This document shows positions 41,449 through 50,300 of a stretch of 52,246 bases of DNA, piece after piece. Below the pieces are notes generated by a model that saw nothing but the letters and a program-made list of their open reading frames with translations, did no database searches and had not been told where the DNA came from. Numbering within the stretch: the stretch's first letter is position 1; every line of letters begins with the position of its first letter. The DNA is taken from NCBI GenBank assembly GCA_964571965.1, contig CAZNFQ010000006.1, positions 1 to 52,246 on the forward strand. The letters are read 5' to 3'. The position numbers were made by a program, and so were the translations under genes. Source of the stretch: Sabulitectum sp964571965. GTDB taxonomy: Bacteria > Fermentibacterota > Fermentibacteria > Fermentibacterales > JCC-6.

Positions 41449-42468
41449 TTGAGAACGGCTCTCGGCGTTGGCCTCACATCGGCCTGTACGTTCAACTGCA
41501 GACACTGTTACTCAGGCGGCGGAGCCAACCCCGTGGAAATGGATACCGCTGAACTTTTTCGCTTCATTGACACCCTGGACGTGGAGTCTGTCAACCTTGG
41601 CACCGGAGAATCATGCCTCCATCCTGACTACCACCTTGTTCTGGACAGGCTCTACCAGTCAGGAATCCCTGTTGCAGTTACCACTGCGGGTCCCAGTGTG
41701 GAAGCCATTTCCAACGTTGAACTTGCGCGGCTGCACGATGTGGATTTTTCACTGGATTTCCCCACCGCTCCGCTGCATGACAATTGGCGTGCTCAGGGTG
41801 CCTTCAGTATGGTGATGAAGGGAATCGAACGATGCCGTTCCCTGGGAGTTACTGCATCCGTGGCAATGTGTCTCATGGAGCAGAATGCTGAATTCATGGA
41901 GGAAATGTGCGGTCTGTGCTCTGATCTTGGTGTTTCTCTAAGGGTAAACGTGTACAAAGCAATTTCAACCTTCGAGTATCAGCCGGATTACACATCCTTC
42001 TGGAAGGCTGTGGATACCTTCTTCCGCTGCTCCTCCCGGGCTGTATCCTCCGAGCCGATAGTTAACGCGGCCCTTTCTGCAAAACTGGGCTTTTCTCCGT
42101 TTCCTTCCTCGGGGAGTCCCTGCGGTACGCACTCTCTCAGGCTCAGACCCGACGGAGGGATACTTCCCTGCGTCTACTGGAACCGGAGCTCCACCACCAT
42201 GGAGGAGTGCATTCTTGGAACCGCGAAGCTGCCGTGCGGCCCACTCCTCCGCATTCCCGAATTCTGCGAAGACTGCCCGGAGGCGGAAATATGTACGGGC
42301 GGATGCGCAGGCAGGAGATTATACACGGGGAAGGACCAGCCGGATATCTACTGCTTCCATAGGGGAGAGAGAACCGTTCCTGAGATAGCAATACCCGAAA
42401 TTCTGGAAGGGGATTCCTACGTTCACTCCTCATACCTGTGTACAATGATAGCCGAGTTCAGCCCATGA
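41449..42468 (+). CDS. Radical SAM/SPASM enzyme 1
   Basis: The radical SAM motif is CTFNCRHC near residues 13-20 (CxxxCxxC), followed by VNLGTGESCLHPD and the barrel to about residue 220. The C-terminal SPASM-type part has Cys at CGTH, LPCVYW, CEDCPEAEICTGGC and a final CFHRG, enough for one or two auxiliary 4Fe-4S clusters. SPASM enzymes modify peptides, proteins or small molecules. It starts at TTG behind AGGGGA, 30 bases after the TIM-barrel gene, the largest gap in the operon, and overlaps the next gene by ATGA. It is not closely similar to the next two SPASM genes outside the motifs. Confidence 0.85.
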   Translation: MRTALGVGLTSACTFNCRHCYSGGGANPVEMDTAELFRFIDTLDVESVNLGTGESCLHPDYHLVLDRLYQSGIPVAVTTAGPSVEAISNVELARLHDVDFSLDFPTAPLHDNWRAQGAFSMVMKGIERCRSLGVTASVAMCLMEQNAEFMEEMCGLCSDLGVSLRVNVYKAISTFEYQPDYTSFWKAVDTFFRCSSRAVSSEPIVNAALSAKLGFSPFPSSGSPCGTHSLRLRPDGGILPCVYWNRSSTTMEECILGTAKLPCGPLLRIPEFCEDCPEAEICTGGCAGRRLYTGKDQPDIYCFHRGERTVPEIAIPEILEGDSYVHSSYLCTMIAEFSP

Positions 42469-43736
42469 CGGCACTCTCTCCTTTCGTCCACCCTTTCGTG
42501 GTGGACCACCGGGAGTACTTTTATCATTCACTCACCATGGACATTCACAGCTCACAGGCACTGTGTCCCGGTGCTGAACATGAGGCTGAACTTCTGAAGC
42601 TTTACAGGGAAAAGGCCCTGGAGGACAAAGGCGTTGTCATGGGAACCATCTTCATCACCACCCGCTGCCCCAGGGAGTGCAGCTACTGCTTTCTTGCAGG
42701 TGTCGATGCCGGTGACGTCACCGAAGGGGAAATAGACCGCACCATGGATATCATGGGGCCGGGTGCTTCAGATCTTCTTCTGTACGGGGGAGAGCCCCTT
42801 CTAAGGCAGGATCTCGTGGGTTATGCCGCGGAACGGATAAGGGATAAACACAGGAATATCAATCTCATTCTAATCACAGGCGGGGTTCCGGTGGACCCCA
42901 CGGTCGCAAAACTCCTGGCATCTCTGGGTGCTTTCATCATCATATCAATGGACGGTCCTCCCGGTGTGAACAACCTTTTAAGGCCGCTGAAGAACTCCAT
43001 GGACTCCTTCGAGATGGCTGAGAACTGCTTTCATTCCTTCAGGGAAGCCGGATGCAGGGTGGGAATTTCCGTAACCCTTGCATCCTCCAGCATAATGGAC
43101 GCCAGGGATAGCTTTCTCTGGCTCATGGACAGATTCGCCCCTGACGACATGGGGCTGAATCCCTGGCTTCATCCCCTGGGCAGGGGAATTGAAAATCCCT
43201 GCCAGGCAAGCTTTGACAATGCCTTCACCGCCGTTACTTCCTGTATGGAAGTGGCTCTTCGACGCGGAATGTATGTGGAGCAGCTTGCCAGAAGAGCAAG
43301 ACCCTTCGTGAACCGCTCTCCCAGGCTTAAGGACTGCGCCTCTTCAGGAGGCAGACTGGTCGTTATGCCCGGGGGAATTGCCGGGACCTGCGACTGCATG
43401 ACATGCAGGGGTGACCATGGAGTACCGTTGAGCGACGGAAAGGGCATAAAAAAACTCATGGACAGTTTCAGAGCCCTTGCACCGGTGTTTTTTCCCAATT
43501 GCCTCAGCTGTCCAGCTTTATCAATCTGCGGTGGCGGATGCAGGTACGACGCGTTCCGTATCTCAGGTGATCTTCAGGGAAGATGGCCGGAAAGATGCCG
43601 TTTCGAGAGGAGATTCCTTCACTGGATGCTTGAGAAAACAGTAAGGGACGGACGGGAATCGCTGGTTCCAGCGGGAGGCTTCAGGGAGATCGCCATGCCA
43701 ATGCCTGCAGGTACCATGCTGGGGGAGGACGGTTGA
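42465..43736 (+). CDS. Radical SAM/SPASM enzyme 2
   Basis: The 423-residue protein has an N-terminal segment of about 60 residues (HPFVVDHREYFYHSLT) of the type found before the barrel in several SPASM maturases. Then comes the radical SAM motif CPRECSYC near residue 72 and YGGEPLL. The C-terminal SPASM domain shows KDCASSGG, CDCMTC and CLSCPALSICGGGCRYD. It is similar to the following gene in SPASM layout, including the shared MYVEQLARR/IFVDQIARR segment, so the two look like a tandem duplication. The ATG at 42465 overlaps the previous stop. The substrate is unknown. Confidence 0.85.
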   Translation: MTALSPFVHPFVVDHREYFYHSLTMDIHSSQALCPGAEHEAELLKLYREKALEDKGVVMGTIFITTRCPRECSYCFLAGVDAGDVTEGEIDRTMDIMGPGASDLLLYGGEPLLRQDLVGYAAERIRDKHRNINLILITGGVPVDPTVAKLLASLGAFIIISMDGPPGVNNLLRPLKNSMDSFEMAENCFHSFREAGCRVGISVTLASSSIMDARDSFLWLMDRFAPDDMGLNPWLHPLGRGIENPCQASFDNAFTAVTSCMEVALRRGMYVEQLARRARPFVNRSPRLKDCASSGGRLVVMPGGIAGTCDCMTCRGDHGVPLSDGKGIKKLMDSFRALAPVFFPNCLSCPALSICGGGCRYDAFRISGDLQGRWPERCRFERRFLHWMLEKTVRDGRESLVPAGGFREIAMPMPAGTMLGEDG

Positions 43737-44884
43737 TGTATCTCCATGGGAAAACATGGTTCGATCCGGTTTCTCTGAAAATTCACATAGGAGATAAACC
43801 CCTGTTAACCTCCTCCGAAATTCCCCCGGTTCCGGAACCGGGGATTTCCGCGATTCAGGCGGTGGTTACCAGAAAATGCAATCTGAACTGTACATATTGT
43901 AATGTGAGACTTTCCGGGGATACAAATCGCACCATGGACAAAGCCACAGTGGATGAAGTTATACGAACCGCCGGGGAGGCACCCGAAGGAAGACTTCTCA
44001 TGGTTACAGGCGGGGAACCCCTTCTCGTTCCGGAGATAACCTTCGAGATCCTTTCCAGGATCGAACCCCCCAGTGTTCTGTTTACCAATGCCACCCTTAT
44101 CCATGGGAGAACCGCGGAGATCATTCGCGGGACAGGTGTTTCTCCTGTGGTATCCCTGGACGGCGCGGCAGAGAGTCATGACGGTAACAGGTGCGGTTCA
44201 TGGCAGAAAGCCGCAGACGGTCTGGACGCCCTGGCCGGTGCCGGAGTGGCATACGGCATATCTGCGGTGGTTACCCGGCGGAACCTGCATGCAATTCCCC
44301 GGGATATGGAAGCGATAAATGACAGGTTTCACCCCACAGGTATGGGTTTCAACATACTGCACTGGACCGAAAGGGGATTCGATCCTGTTTCAGGAGAAGA
44401 GTATGCTTCTGCAATGGAGGATGTTTTCCGCACCGCGCTGAAACACGGAATATTCGTTGATCAGATCGCAAGAAGGATAGGTCCCATTGTCACAGGCAGA
44501 TACAGGCACAGGGACTGCTCGGCAATGGGAGGCAAGGTAGTTTTTCATCCCGATGGCCGGACATCCAACTGTATCAGCAGCAGAACCGTCAGTGACTGGT
44601 CCCGGAGAATTCCAGCATTCATGGATGAATGCGGGAAATGTCATGCGGCGGGTATCTGCGGCGGCGGATGCGCCTGGGACGGAATACATCTGGGGGCTAA
44701 AGGAGGACCTGATCCAAGGCACTGCCTCTGGACCATGAGGATACTCGATCTCTTCCTCGAGGATGTTGAAATGAACTTCCCCCCCGGGCCCGTTACCGTT
44801 AAGATGCTCCGGGACAGGTACCTGCCGCTGGTATCCAGGGGTGGTTCACCCCTTGGCACTTCCATAGGGCATGGTGAGAAATGA
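43736..44884 (+). CDS. Radical SAM/SPASM enzyme 3, paralogue of enzyme 2
   Basis: It has a short N-terminal segment (MYLHGKTWFDPVSLKIHIG), the radical SAM motif CNLNCTYC near residue 46, VTGGEPLL and a SPASM end with RDCSAMGGKVVFHPDG and CGKCHAAGICGGGCAWD. The 382-residue protein shares the IFVDQIARRIGPIV segment with the preceding gene but diverges elsewhere, consistent with work on a related substrate. The start is ATG 43736, one base inside the preceding stop (TGATG), with GGAGG upstream. It ends in an ATGA overlap with the methyltransferase gene. Confidence 0.85.
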   Translation: MYLHGKTWFDPVSLKIHIGDKPLLTSSEIPPVPEPGISAIQAVVTRKCNLNCTYCNVRLSGDTNRTMDKATVDEVIRTAGEAPEGRLLMVTGGEPLLVPEITFEILSRIEPPSVLFTNATLIHGRTAEIIRGTGVSPVVSLDGAAESHDGNRCGSWQKAADGLDALAGAGVAYGISAVVTRRNLHAIPRDMEAINDRFHPTGMGFNILHWTERGFDPVSGEEYASAMEDVFRTALKHGIFVDQIARRIGPIVTGRYRHRDCSAMGGKVVFHPDGRTSNCISSRTVSDWSRRIPAFMDECGKCHAAGICGGGCAWDGIHLGAKGGPDPRHCLWTMRILDLFLEDVEMNFPPGPVTVKMLRDRYLPLVSRGGSPLGTSIGHGEK

Positions 44885-45519
44885 ACCACTGGAATGATCC
44901 CGACACCGTGGAGAAATACATTTCATGCAGGGTTTCATCCGAAGCGGACAGATTCGTGGTTCACCGTCTTGCAGAACTGGGTCCGGCTAAACTTGTGGAA
45001 CTGGGAACCGGGCCCGGAACGGTAATGAAAAGTGCAGGTTTTATCCAGAACTACATTCCAACGGATATTTCCCTGGAATTTCTCAGCCGGCTGAACTGCC
45101 GGTTGGCGGTGTGTGCCAGCGCGGCCTCCATCCCTCTGGGAAACAGCTCCCTGGACTGCGTTCTGGCCATGGCTGTTCTTCACCATCTCAACACCTTCGA
45201 ACTTCGGGATGCACTGCGTGAGATCCACAGGATCCTGAGGCCGGGAGGCACTTTCCTTCTCATTGAAGACTGGTGCTTCTCCAGAGGAGACACGGCATTC
45301 GAAGAGGAAGCCAGGAAAGTACGGTTCAGATACGGTACGAAGGAGAACCATCTGGCCGAAGGCAGCTGGCTTCTTGAACTTGAAACAGCAGGTTTCAGAT
45401 GCCGCAGAAGAACCTGGGTAAGAAGACCATTTCATACCGCCGACCCCAGGCTGATGAACTGGCCGGAAGGTGAGAGAAGGGTAAGGATGCTCTTTCTGGA
45501 GATGGAAAGAAGTCTGTGA
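44881..45519 (+). CDS. Class I SAM-dependent methyltransferase 1
   Basis: Motif I is LVELGTGPGTV, with PTDISLEFLSRL as the acidic second strand, then LDCVLAMAVLHHL and ILRPGGTFLLIEDW, the methyltransferase 11 pattern. The 212-residue length is standard for small-molecule O-, N- or C-methyltransferases. The product SAH would be removed by the operon's AhcY. It overlaps its neighbours on both sides by 4 bases. The substrate is unknown. Confidence 0.82.
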   Translation: MNHWNDPDTVEKYISCRVSSEADRFVVHRLAELGPAKLVELGTGPGTVMKSAGFIQNYIPTDISLEFLSRLNCRLAVCASAASIPLGNSSLDCVLAMAVLHHLNTFELRDALREIHRILRPGGTFLLIEDWCFSRGDTAFEEEARKVRFRYGTKENHLAEGSWLLELETAGFRCRRRTWVRRPFHTADPRLMNWPEGERRVRMLFLEMERSL

Positions 45520-46715
45520 AAATTCTTCTTGTGCAATCGTGGCTGGGCAGGGACCAGCATCCGGTGCTTCCCCTGGGACTGGCATGTATTGCAGCTTCAC
45601 TGGACGGTTATCCCGTGAGAATAGCAGATCCCAATGTTCATGAAAATCCCCTTGAATACCTTAAGGGTGTTCTCCGTGACTTCGAGCCTGATGCGGTGGG
45701 GCTCAGTCTGCGAAACTGCGACACCACTTCTTACCGGGACAGATACAGCTATCTCCAGGCGTTCATACGGCAGACGGAAATGGTAAGAAATGAAGTTCCC
45801 GGGGCTTACATAATGGCAGGCGGTGCCGGGTTCAGCATTTTTGCCCGGGAGATAAAGAACGCCTGCCCTTCCCTCGACTGCGGTGTTAAAGGCCACGGTG
45901 AGGAAGTGGTAAGAGGGCTTGTGGAAAACCGTTCAGAAGGAATAAAAAAGGGGTTTGCCGGATCTTTCCGGGAACCAAGACTGGATCTGCTGGATGCAAA
46001 TGCATACATTCCCTTTCAGAAAAACCTCTCAATTGGAGTAGAGGTCAACAGGGGCTGTCATCTGAGGTGTTCATACTGTTCCTATGGAGAGATCTCAGGC
46101 AGGCGGGTACGTGAGCGGAATACAGAGAGTGTTCTAAGGGAAGTTGGCTTCCATGCGGGAAGGGGGGTCAGACATCTGTTCCTTGTGGCTCCCGTTCTCA
46201 ACAGCACAAGAAGACGCGGCGAGGAGATCGCAAGGGCCATGGCATCCTCCGGGGTTCCGGTAACCTGGGAGGCTTATCATTCTCCGAAGGACTTCGATGA
46301 TCCCTATGCGGCAATGGTTTCAGCTTCAGGGTGCACCGGGGTTTCCTTCTCTCCCGACGGGGGTACTGAAAGGCAGATGCGGCTTATGGGGAAGGACTAC
46401 AGTATGGAACAGCTTGAGAATGCTGTGATCTCCGCTTCCTGTGCCGGTCTGGACATAAGTATCAATCTGTTCCCCTGGAGACCGGAAACCGGCATATCCG
46501 GAATGTTTCAAGCCTTCAATAACGGAAGCAGGTGGGGACGCCTTGCAGGAAGCAGGCTGAAAAGGCTCCGCTTCAGTCTTGTCAGAAGAATGCCGGGTAC
46601 CCCCTTCGGTCCTGCTTCAGCTTTCCTTGCTCGAAAAGAGTTTGACAGACCTTCGGGGGCTGGCATGCCGGTCTTTCTCATTCTGAGCAGACTCTGCGAA
46701 AGGGACCGTACCTGA
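45516..46715 (+). CDS. B12-binding-type radical SAM enzyme
   Basis: Residues about 1-140 form a cobalamin-binding-like Rossmann domain (MKILLVQSWLG, VLPLGLACIAASL, DAVGLSLRN, AGGAGFSIF, then GVKGHGEEVV). The radical SAM motif CHLRCSYC lies near residue 186, followed by HLFLVAPVLNS and GVSFSPDGGTE. This layout is that of the class B methylases and related enzymes; the DxHxxG cobalamin His motif is not present, which is common in this branch. Typical reactions are methylation of unactivated carbon or phosphorus, or ring changes. The 399-residue chain is shorter than many. GTG at 45516 overlaps the methyltransferase stop. Confidence 0.78.
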   Translation: MKILLVQSWLGRDQHPVLPLGLACIAASLDGYPVRIADPNVHENPLEYLKGVLRDFEPDAVGLSLRNCDTTSYRDRYSYLQAFIRQTEMVRNEVPGAYIMAGGAGFSIFAREIKNACPSLDCGVKGHGEEVVRGLVENRSEGIKKGFAGSFREPRLDLLDANAYIPFQKNLSIGVEVNRGCHLRCSYCSYGEISGRRVRERNTESVLREVGFHAGRGVRHLFLVAPVLNSTRRRGEEIARAMASSGVPVTWEAYHSPKDFDDPYAAMVSASGCTGVSFSPDGGTERQMRLMGKDYSMEQLENAVISASCAGLDISINLFPWRPETGISGMFQAFNNGSRWGRLAGSRLKRLRFSLVRRMPGTPFGPASAFLARKEFDRPSGAGMPVFLILSRLCERDRT

Positions 46716-47386
46716 TGAAAGCTCTGATACTTGCAGCCGGCACCGGTACCAGGCTGGGTTCACCCTGTCCGAAGACCCTGAGGAGTATAGGCGGCAGGAC
46801 CGTTCTTGGAAGAACCCTGGGAAACCTTCATGAGATGGGAATTGAGAGCCGCGATGTTCGCCTTGTTACCGGTTTCAGGGAAGAGCTTCTCATTGGAGAA
46901 GGCGTTGAACTGATACACAATCCTCTATGGAGGTTCCCGGGAACGCTGGGTTCGTTCTTCGCAGCTGGAAGTATTTCGGAAGAATTACTTGTGATCCATG
47001 GGGATCTGGTCTGGGAAACCGATCTGCTCCGGGGCCTTCAGAGTCTTCCGGGGGACATTCTGATCCCCCTGGACCCGCGGACAAGGAATGACACTGAAGC
47101 CATGAAAGCCGAGGTGCGGTGCGGAAGGGTTCTCCACCTGTCCAAACGGCTTCCACCATTCCGTTCTGCAGGGGAGTCCATGGGGGTGTTCCTCATAAGA
47201 AGACCGCACCGCCTTCGGGAAATTGCACGAAATCTTTTGTGGAAGCCCCTTTCATCCCTGGACGATGCGGTTAACGCCGCTGCAGGGGAAATGACGGTGA
47301 AAGCTTTTTTTTCAGAAGACACGAAATGGGAGGAAATTGATACCCCGCAGGATTTGAAAAGGGCAGAGGAGCTTTTCAGTGAATGA
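46715..47386 (+). CDS. NTP-transferase, phosphocholine cytidylyltransferase-like
   Basis: This 223-residue GT-A fold enzyme has the signature LILAAGTGTRLGSPCPKTL at residues 3-21, VIHGDLVW with the metal-binding Asp, and WEEIDTPQDLKRAEELF, the second Asp region shared by LicC/IPCT-type cytidylyltransferases. These activate phospho-alcohols such as phosphocholine or inositol phosphate as CDP-alcohols. A CDP-alcohol phosphotransferase lies two genes downstream, which strengthens this reading. A sugar-phosphate nucleotidyltransferase is the alternative. It is coupled by TGATG to the upstream gene. Confidence 0.82.
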   Translation: MKALILAAGTGTRLGSPCPKTLRSIGGRTVLGRTLGNLHEMGIESRDVRLVTGFREELLIGEGVELIHNPLWRFPGTLGSFFAAGSISEELLVIHGDLVWETDLLRGLQSLPGDILIPLDPRTRNDTEAMKAEVRCGRVLHLSKRLPPFRSAGESMGVFLIRRPHRLREIARNLLWKPLSSLDDAVNAAAGEMTVKAFFSEDTKWEEIDTPQDLKRAEELFSE

Positions 47387-48113
47387 GTCCTGGGAGAGCG
47401 TCTGGGCCGAAAAACGGGGTGCGGGATTTCTGAGCTCTCTTGGAAAGAAAATTGCAGCCAGGTGTGATCTTCAGTACCTGGTCCATAAAGAGCTCATGGA
47501 ATGGTGCCCTCCGGAAAGTGATTCCCTTATACTGGAGGTTGGATGCGGAACCGCTCCGGTTCTGGGAATGCTCAGGAGCAGAACGAACCTGCTTTATGGG
47601 GTGGATGTTTCATTTTCTTCTGCGAAGGTGTCAGGATCCCTGTGCTTGTCCGCAGTTGCCGACGGCAGAAAGCTTCCCTTCCCGGAAGAATGTTTCCATA
47701 CGGTTTTCAGCACCGGTGTGGTGGACCTTTATGATAAGAATGAAGTTTACGGGTTTTTCCTGGAGATCAGGAGGGTTCTCAAACCCGGAGGAAGGGCTGT
47801 GATCATAACCTCCAGCAGTGAGTGCCGTCTTCACAGAACCATAATGAAGCACCTGGAGAAGAAAGGCAGATGGAAGTACGGACCCAAGCGCGGCTTCACA
47901 TCTCTGTCCGATCGGGTACCCCTGGGGCTGCACCTGTTGTCACAGCATGGAAGAGGGGCGGTTTTTCAGCTCAGGTTCGTATCGTATCTTTTCGATGACA
48001 TCACCTTGCTGAGAAGGATATACAACGGGATGTTCCTCTGTGTTTCACTGCTTTTCAGACCCCTTAACCACCTGCCGGGCGCTCTTCTTGTAACGGTACT
48101 GGAGAAGAAATGA
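47379..48113 (+). CDS. Class I SAM-dependent methyltransferase 2
   Basis: Motif I is LILEVGCGTAP near residue 52, with LLYGVDVSFSSAKV, FPEECFHTVFSTGVVDLYD and VLKPGGRAVIITSSS following in methyltransferase 11 order. The last 60 residues include hydrophobic stretches (YNGMFLCVSLLF, LPGALLVTVLE) suggesting contact with the membrane or a lipid substrate. The 244-residue protein lies between the cytidylyltransferase-like and CDP-alcohol enzymes, so a lipid head group or its phospho-alcohol is a plausible substrate. GTG 47379 overlaps the previous gene by 8 bases. Confidence 0.8.
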   Translation: MNESWESVWAEKRGAGFLSSLGKKIAARCDLQYLVHKELMEWCPPESDSLILEVGCGTAPVLGMLRSRTNLLYGVDVSFSSAKVSGSLCLSAVADGRKLPFPEECFHTVFSTGVVDLYDKNEVYGFFLEIRRVLKPGGRAVIITSSSECRLHRTIMKHLEKKGRWKYGPKRGFTSLSDRVPLGLHLLSQHGRGAVFQLRFVSYLFDDITLLRRIYNGMFLCVSLLFRPLNHLPGALLVTVLEKK

Positions 48114-48871
48114 GAAAGGTTCCCCCTGTGAAGGAACTGCGGAAAATATGCCAGCCGGCGGATCTTGATGTGTGCGTTTTCAGAAGACTTGTTACAAGGC
48201 CTTTATCCATACACCTAACCAGATTATTCCTCATTGCAGGGATCCCGGCGGATACTGTTTCCGCTGTCAAGGGAGTCATTGCCTGTACAGGTTCGCTTCT
48301 TTTCCTGCCGGGAATACCCGTTCATTCGGTGGCGGGGGCTCTGCTGCTGCAGCTGTCCTTCGTGCTGGATGCCTCAGACGGTGAAGTCGCAAGGTATACC
48401 GGGTCTTTCGTTTCCGGAAGAGGAGAGTTCATCGACAAGCTTGGTGACACCGCTTCCAGGGGACTTTTCTATGGAGCATGGGGTATTGCTCTGTTCAATC
48501 GAACGGGGGAATACCTCTTTCTTCCTGCAGGCTTGCTCATGGCCGGTATCTGGCTCACTGTGAGATTCTGTGCAGTAGAGACGGTTCTGGAAAGCTTTTC
48601 CAACCATCCTGACAGTCCTCCTTCCCCCGGGGAAACCGATGCAGTCAGGCGGTTGTTCGTGAAAAAGGGCTCATCGGGGCGCATGGAGTTCATCCTGTCC
48701 CGGTTCTACCATCCCTGGATAAACATGGCAACTCTTGCAGCAGCGGCTTCATTCAGCACAGTGCTTTTCCGGATACTGTTCATCTCCCATTTTGCCGCCT
48801 GGTGGGTGAATACCATTCGCAAGATCATTCAGGGGATGAAGATCACCTCCTTCAGAAGGCCTTCTTCATGA
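48110..48871 (+). CDS. CDP-alcohol phosphatidyltransferase-family enzyme
   Basis: The 253-residue membrane protein has the family motif DASDGEVAR, then a Gly and DKLGD, giving the pattern of four Asp residues that bind the two catalytic metals (D-x2-DG-x2-AR-x9-G-x3-D-x3-D). About five or six hydrophobic helices surround it. Enzymes of this family transfer a phospho-alcohol or phosphatidyl group from a CDP carrier to an alcohol acceptor, as in phospholipid and di-inositol phosphate synthesis. With the upstream cytidylyltransferase-like enzyme it could form a two-step phosphodiester pathway. It overlaps the methyltransferase and mobA genes by 4 bases each. Confidence 0.85.
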   Translation: MRKVPPVKELRKICQPADLDVCVFRRLVTRPLSIHLTRLFLIAGIPADTVSAVKGVIACTGSLLFLPGIPVHSVAGALLLQLSFVLDASDGEVARYTGSFVSGRGEFIDKLGDTASRGLFYGAWGIALFNRTGEYLFLPAGLLMAGIWLTVRFCAVETVLESFSNHPDSPPSPGETDAVRRLFVKKGSSGRMEFILSRFYHPWINMATLAAAASFSTVLFRILFISHFAAWWVNTIRKIIQGMKITSFRRPSS

Positions 48872-49395
48872 GGGCCGTTAAAGGAGCGGTCCTGTCCGGA
48901 GGAGATTCGAAGAGAATGGGCAGAGCCAAGGGAAACATCCTTCTTCCCTGGGGACTTACCATGGAGGCCAATGCGAAAAAACTGCTCACCGGTGTAACGG
49001 AAGACTGCCCGGTGGTTTCCGGTGGTCGCGGGATCATCGATGTGAGACCCGGCAACGGCCCTCTCGGCGGAATTGAAACCATTCTCTGGAGGGAAGAAGC
49101 AGAGGCCTGGCTGTTCATGCCCTGTGACATGCCATTTCTCTCTGAAACGATTCTGAGAAAACTGGTCATGGAATTCATGAGGGACAGAAGGCGCCCTGCC
49201 GTGATTGGCCGCCCCAGCCTGGAACCTCTTCTGGCAGTGGTTCCCGTCACCTTCAGGGAAAAGGTTACCAACGCTCTGGACATGGGGCATCTGAAGGTGG
49301 GAAGGTTCTGGATGGACTGCGGATTTTCCTCTGTTACCGTTCCGGACCACGGAGAGCTTCATGACGTTGACCATCCATGGGAGTTGCCTGCATGA
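48868..49395 (+). CDS. mobA: MobA-like molybdenum cofactor guanylyltransferase
   Basis: MobA attaches GMP to molybdopterin to make the guanine dinucleotide cofactor used by DMSO-reductase-family enzymes. The 175-residue protein has the nucleotide-binding GAVLSGGDSKRMGRAKGNI, GPLGGIETIL, and FMPCDMPFLSE with metal-binding Asp residues. Its length fits MobA. It shares the operon with the Mo oxidoreductase, which explains its presence. ATG at 48868 overlaps the previous stop (ATGA) and the end overlaps the next start the same way. Confidence 0.85.
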   Translation: MRAVKGAVLSGGDSKRMGRAKGNILLPWGLTMEANAKKLLTGVTEDCPVVSGGRGIIDVRPGNGPLGGIETILWREEAEAWLFMPCDMPFLSETILRKLVMEFMRDRRRPAVIGRPSLEPLLAVVPVTFREKVTNALDMGHLKVGRFWMDCGFSSVTVPDHGELHDVDHPWELPA

Positions 49396-50300
49396 CGGGC
49401 ATACTGCAGATCTTTAGTCTTTTTCAGGCGGGTTTTGCGCTGCTTCAGCTTCCCGGGGTACCGGTTGACATCATTCCCTTCCAGCAGGGATTCGCTGTTG
49501 CCTGCACCGAACCCGGCTGCCTCTGTCTGCTTTCCGGGTGGGAAGTTTCAGCGACTGCGCCCCTTGATCTCTCTGAGCCGGTTCGTCTTGCTTCATGGAA
49601 CGGTTCGCTGGCGGTTTCGGACAGACAAAGGAACGCGGTGTTTCTCTTGGACACGCTCTACGGTCTTCCGGGCTCTCCAGAGGGGATCTGTGAGGTGAAC
49701 TGGACGGGAAGGGGAGAATCACAGCTTGCAGTGTGTCTCTTCAATACTGGACGGGTAGCTCTTCTCCACCGGAGCGGAGAAGTTTCTTTCCTGGCTTCCG
49801 CCGGGGGAGCAAAAGACATTGCCGCTGCCGATGCCGATTCCGACGGAGATCAGGATCTGTTCGTGTCCGGATGCGGAACCGGTGTGATCCTCCTGGAGAA
49901 CAGAGAAAGCCTTCCGGTCCTTCATGAAGTGGGGAATATAGGAGTCGGGGTCAAGAGAATCTGCACCGCAGATATGGACGCTGACGGGTATGTGGACGTT
50001 GCAGGCATTGCCTGTGCCAATGGAGGTGCCGGATGGTGGAGGAATCCCGGTACACCGGAGGGGGAGTGGGAGTACATGGAACTTGATGATGAACTCCAGG
50101 GTCCCAAGGATATTTCTGCCAGTGGCGACAGTCTTGCAGTTGTCTCTCTTTTCAGCCCGGTCTTTTCCACTTTCAGCGATTACTCCATGCTGCCGGCGGG
50201 GTTCACCTGCTGTCTTCTTCAGCACGGTGGAGCACTCATTCTAGGGCATTCGATGGGTTTTATCGCAGTTAGGGAGGGATTCAGTGAAAACGGAAATTGA
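49392..50300 (+). CDS. FG-GAP/VCBS propeller protein, probably exported
   Basis: A weak hydrophobic leader (LQIFSLFQAGFALLQL) precedes a propeller of about 280 residues. Two calcium-loop repeats are clear: AADADSDGDQDLFVSG and TADMDADGYVDVAGIA. Such integrin-like propellers usually bind ligands or other proteins outside the cytoplasm. There is no catalytic motif and no sorting module. It overlaps mobA and flavin reductase genes, which ties it to the operon, though its role in the pathway is unclear. Confidence 0.68.
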   Translation: MTGILQIFSLFQAGFALLQLPGVPVDIIPFQQGFAVACTEPGCLCLLSGWEVSATAPLDLSEPVRLASWNGSLAVSDRQRNAVFLLDTLYGLPGSPEGICEVNWTGRGESQLAVCLFNTGRVALLHRSGEVSFLASAGGAKDIAAADADSDGDQDLFVSGCGTGVILLENRESLPVLHEVGNIGVGVKRICTADMDADGYVDVAGIACANGGAGWWRNPGTPEGEWEYMELDDELQGPKDISASGDSLAVVSLFSPVFSTFSDYSMLPAGFTCCLLQHGGALILGHSMGFIAVREGFSENGN

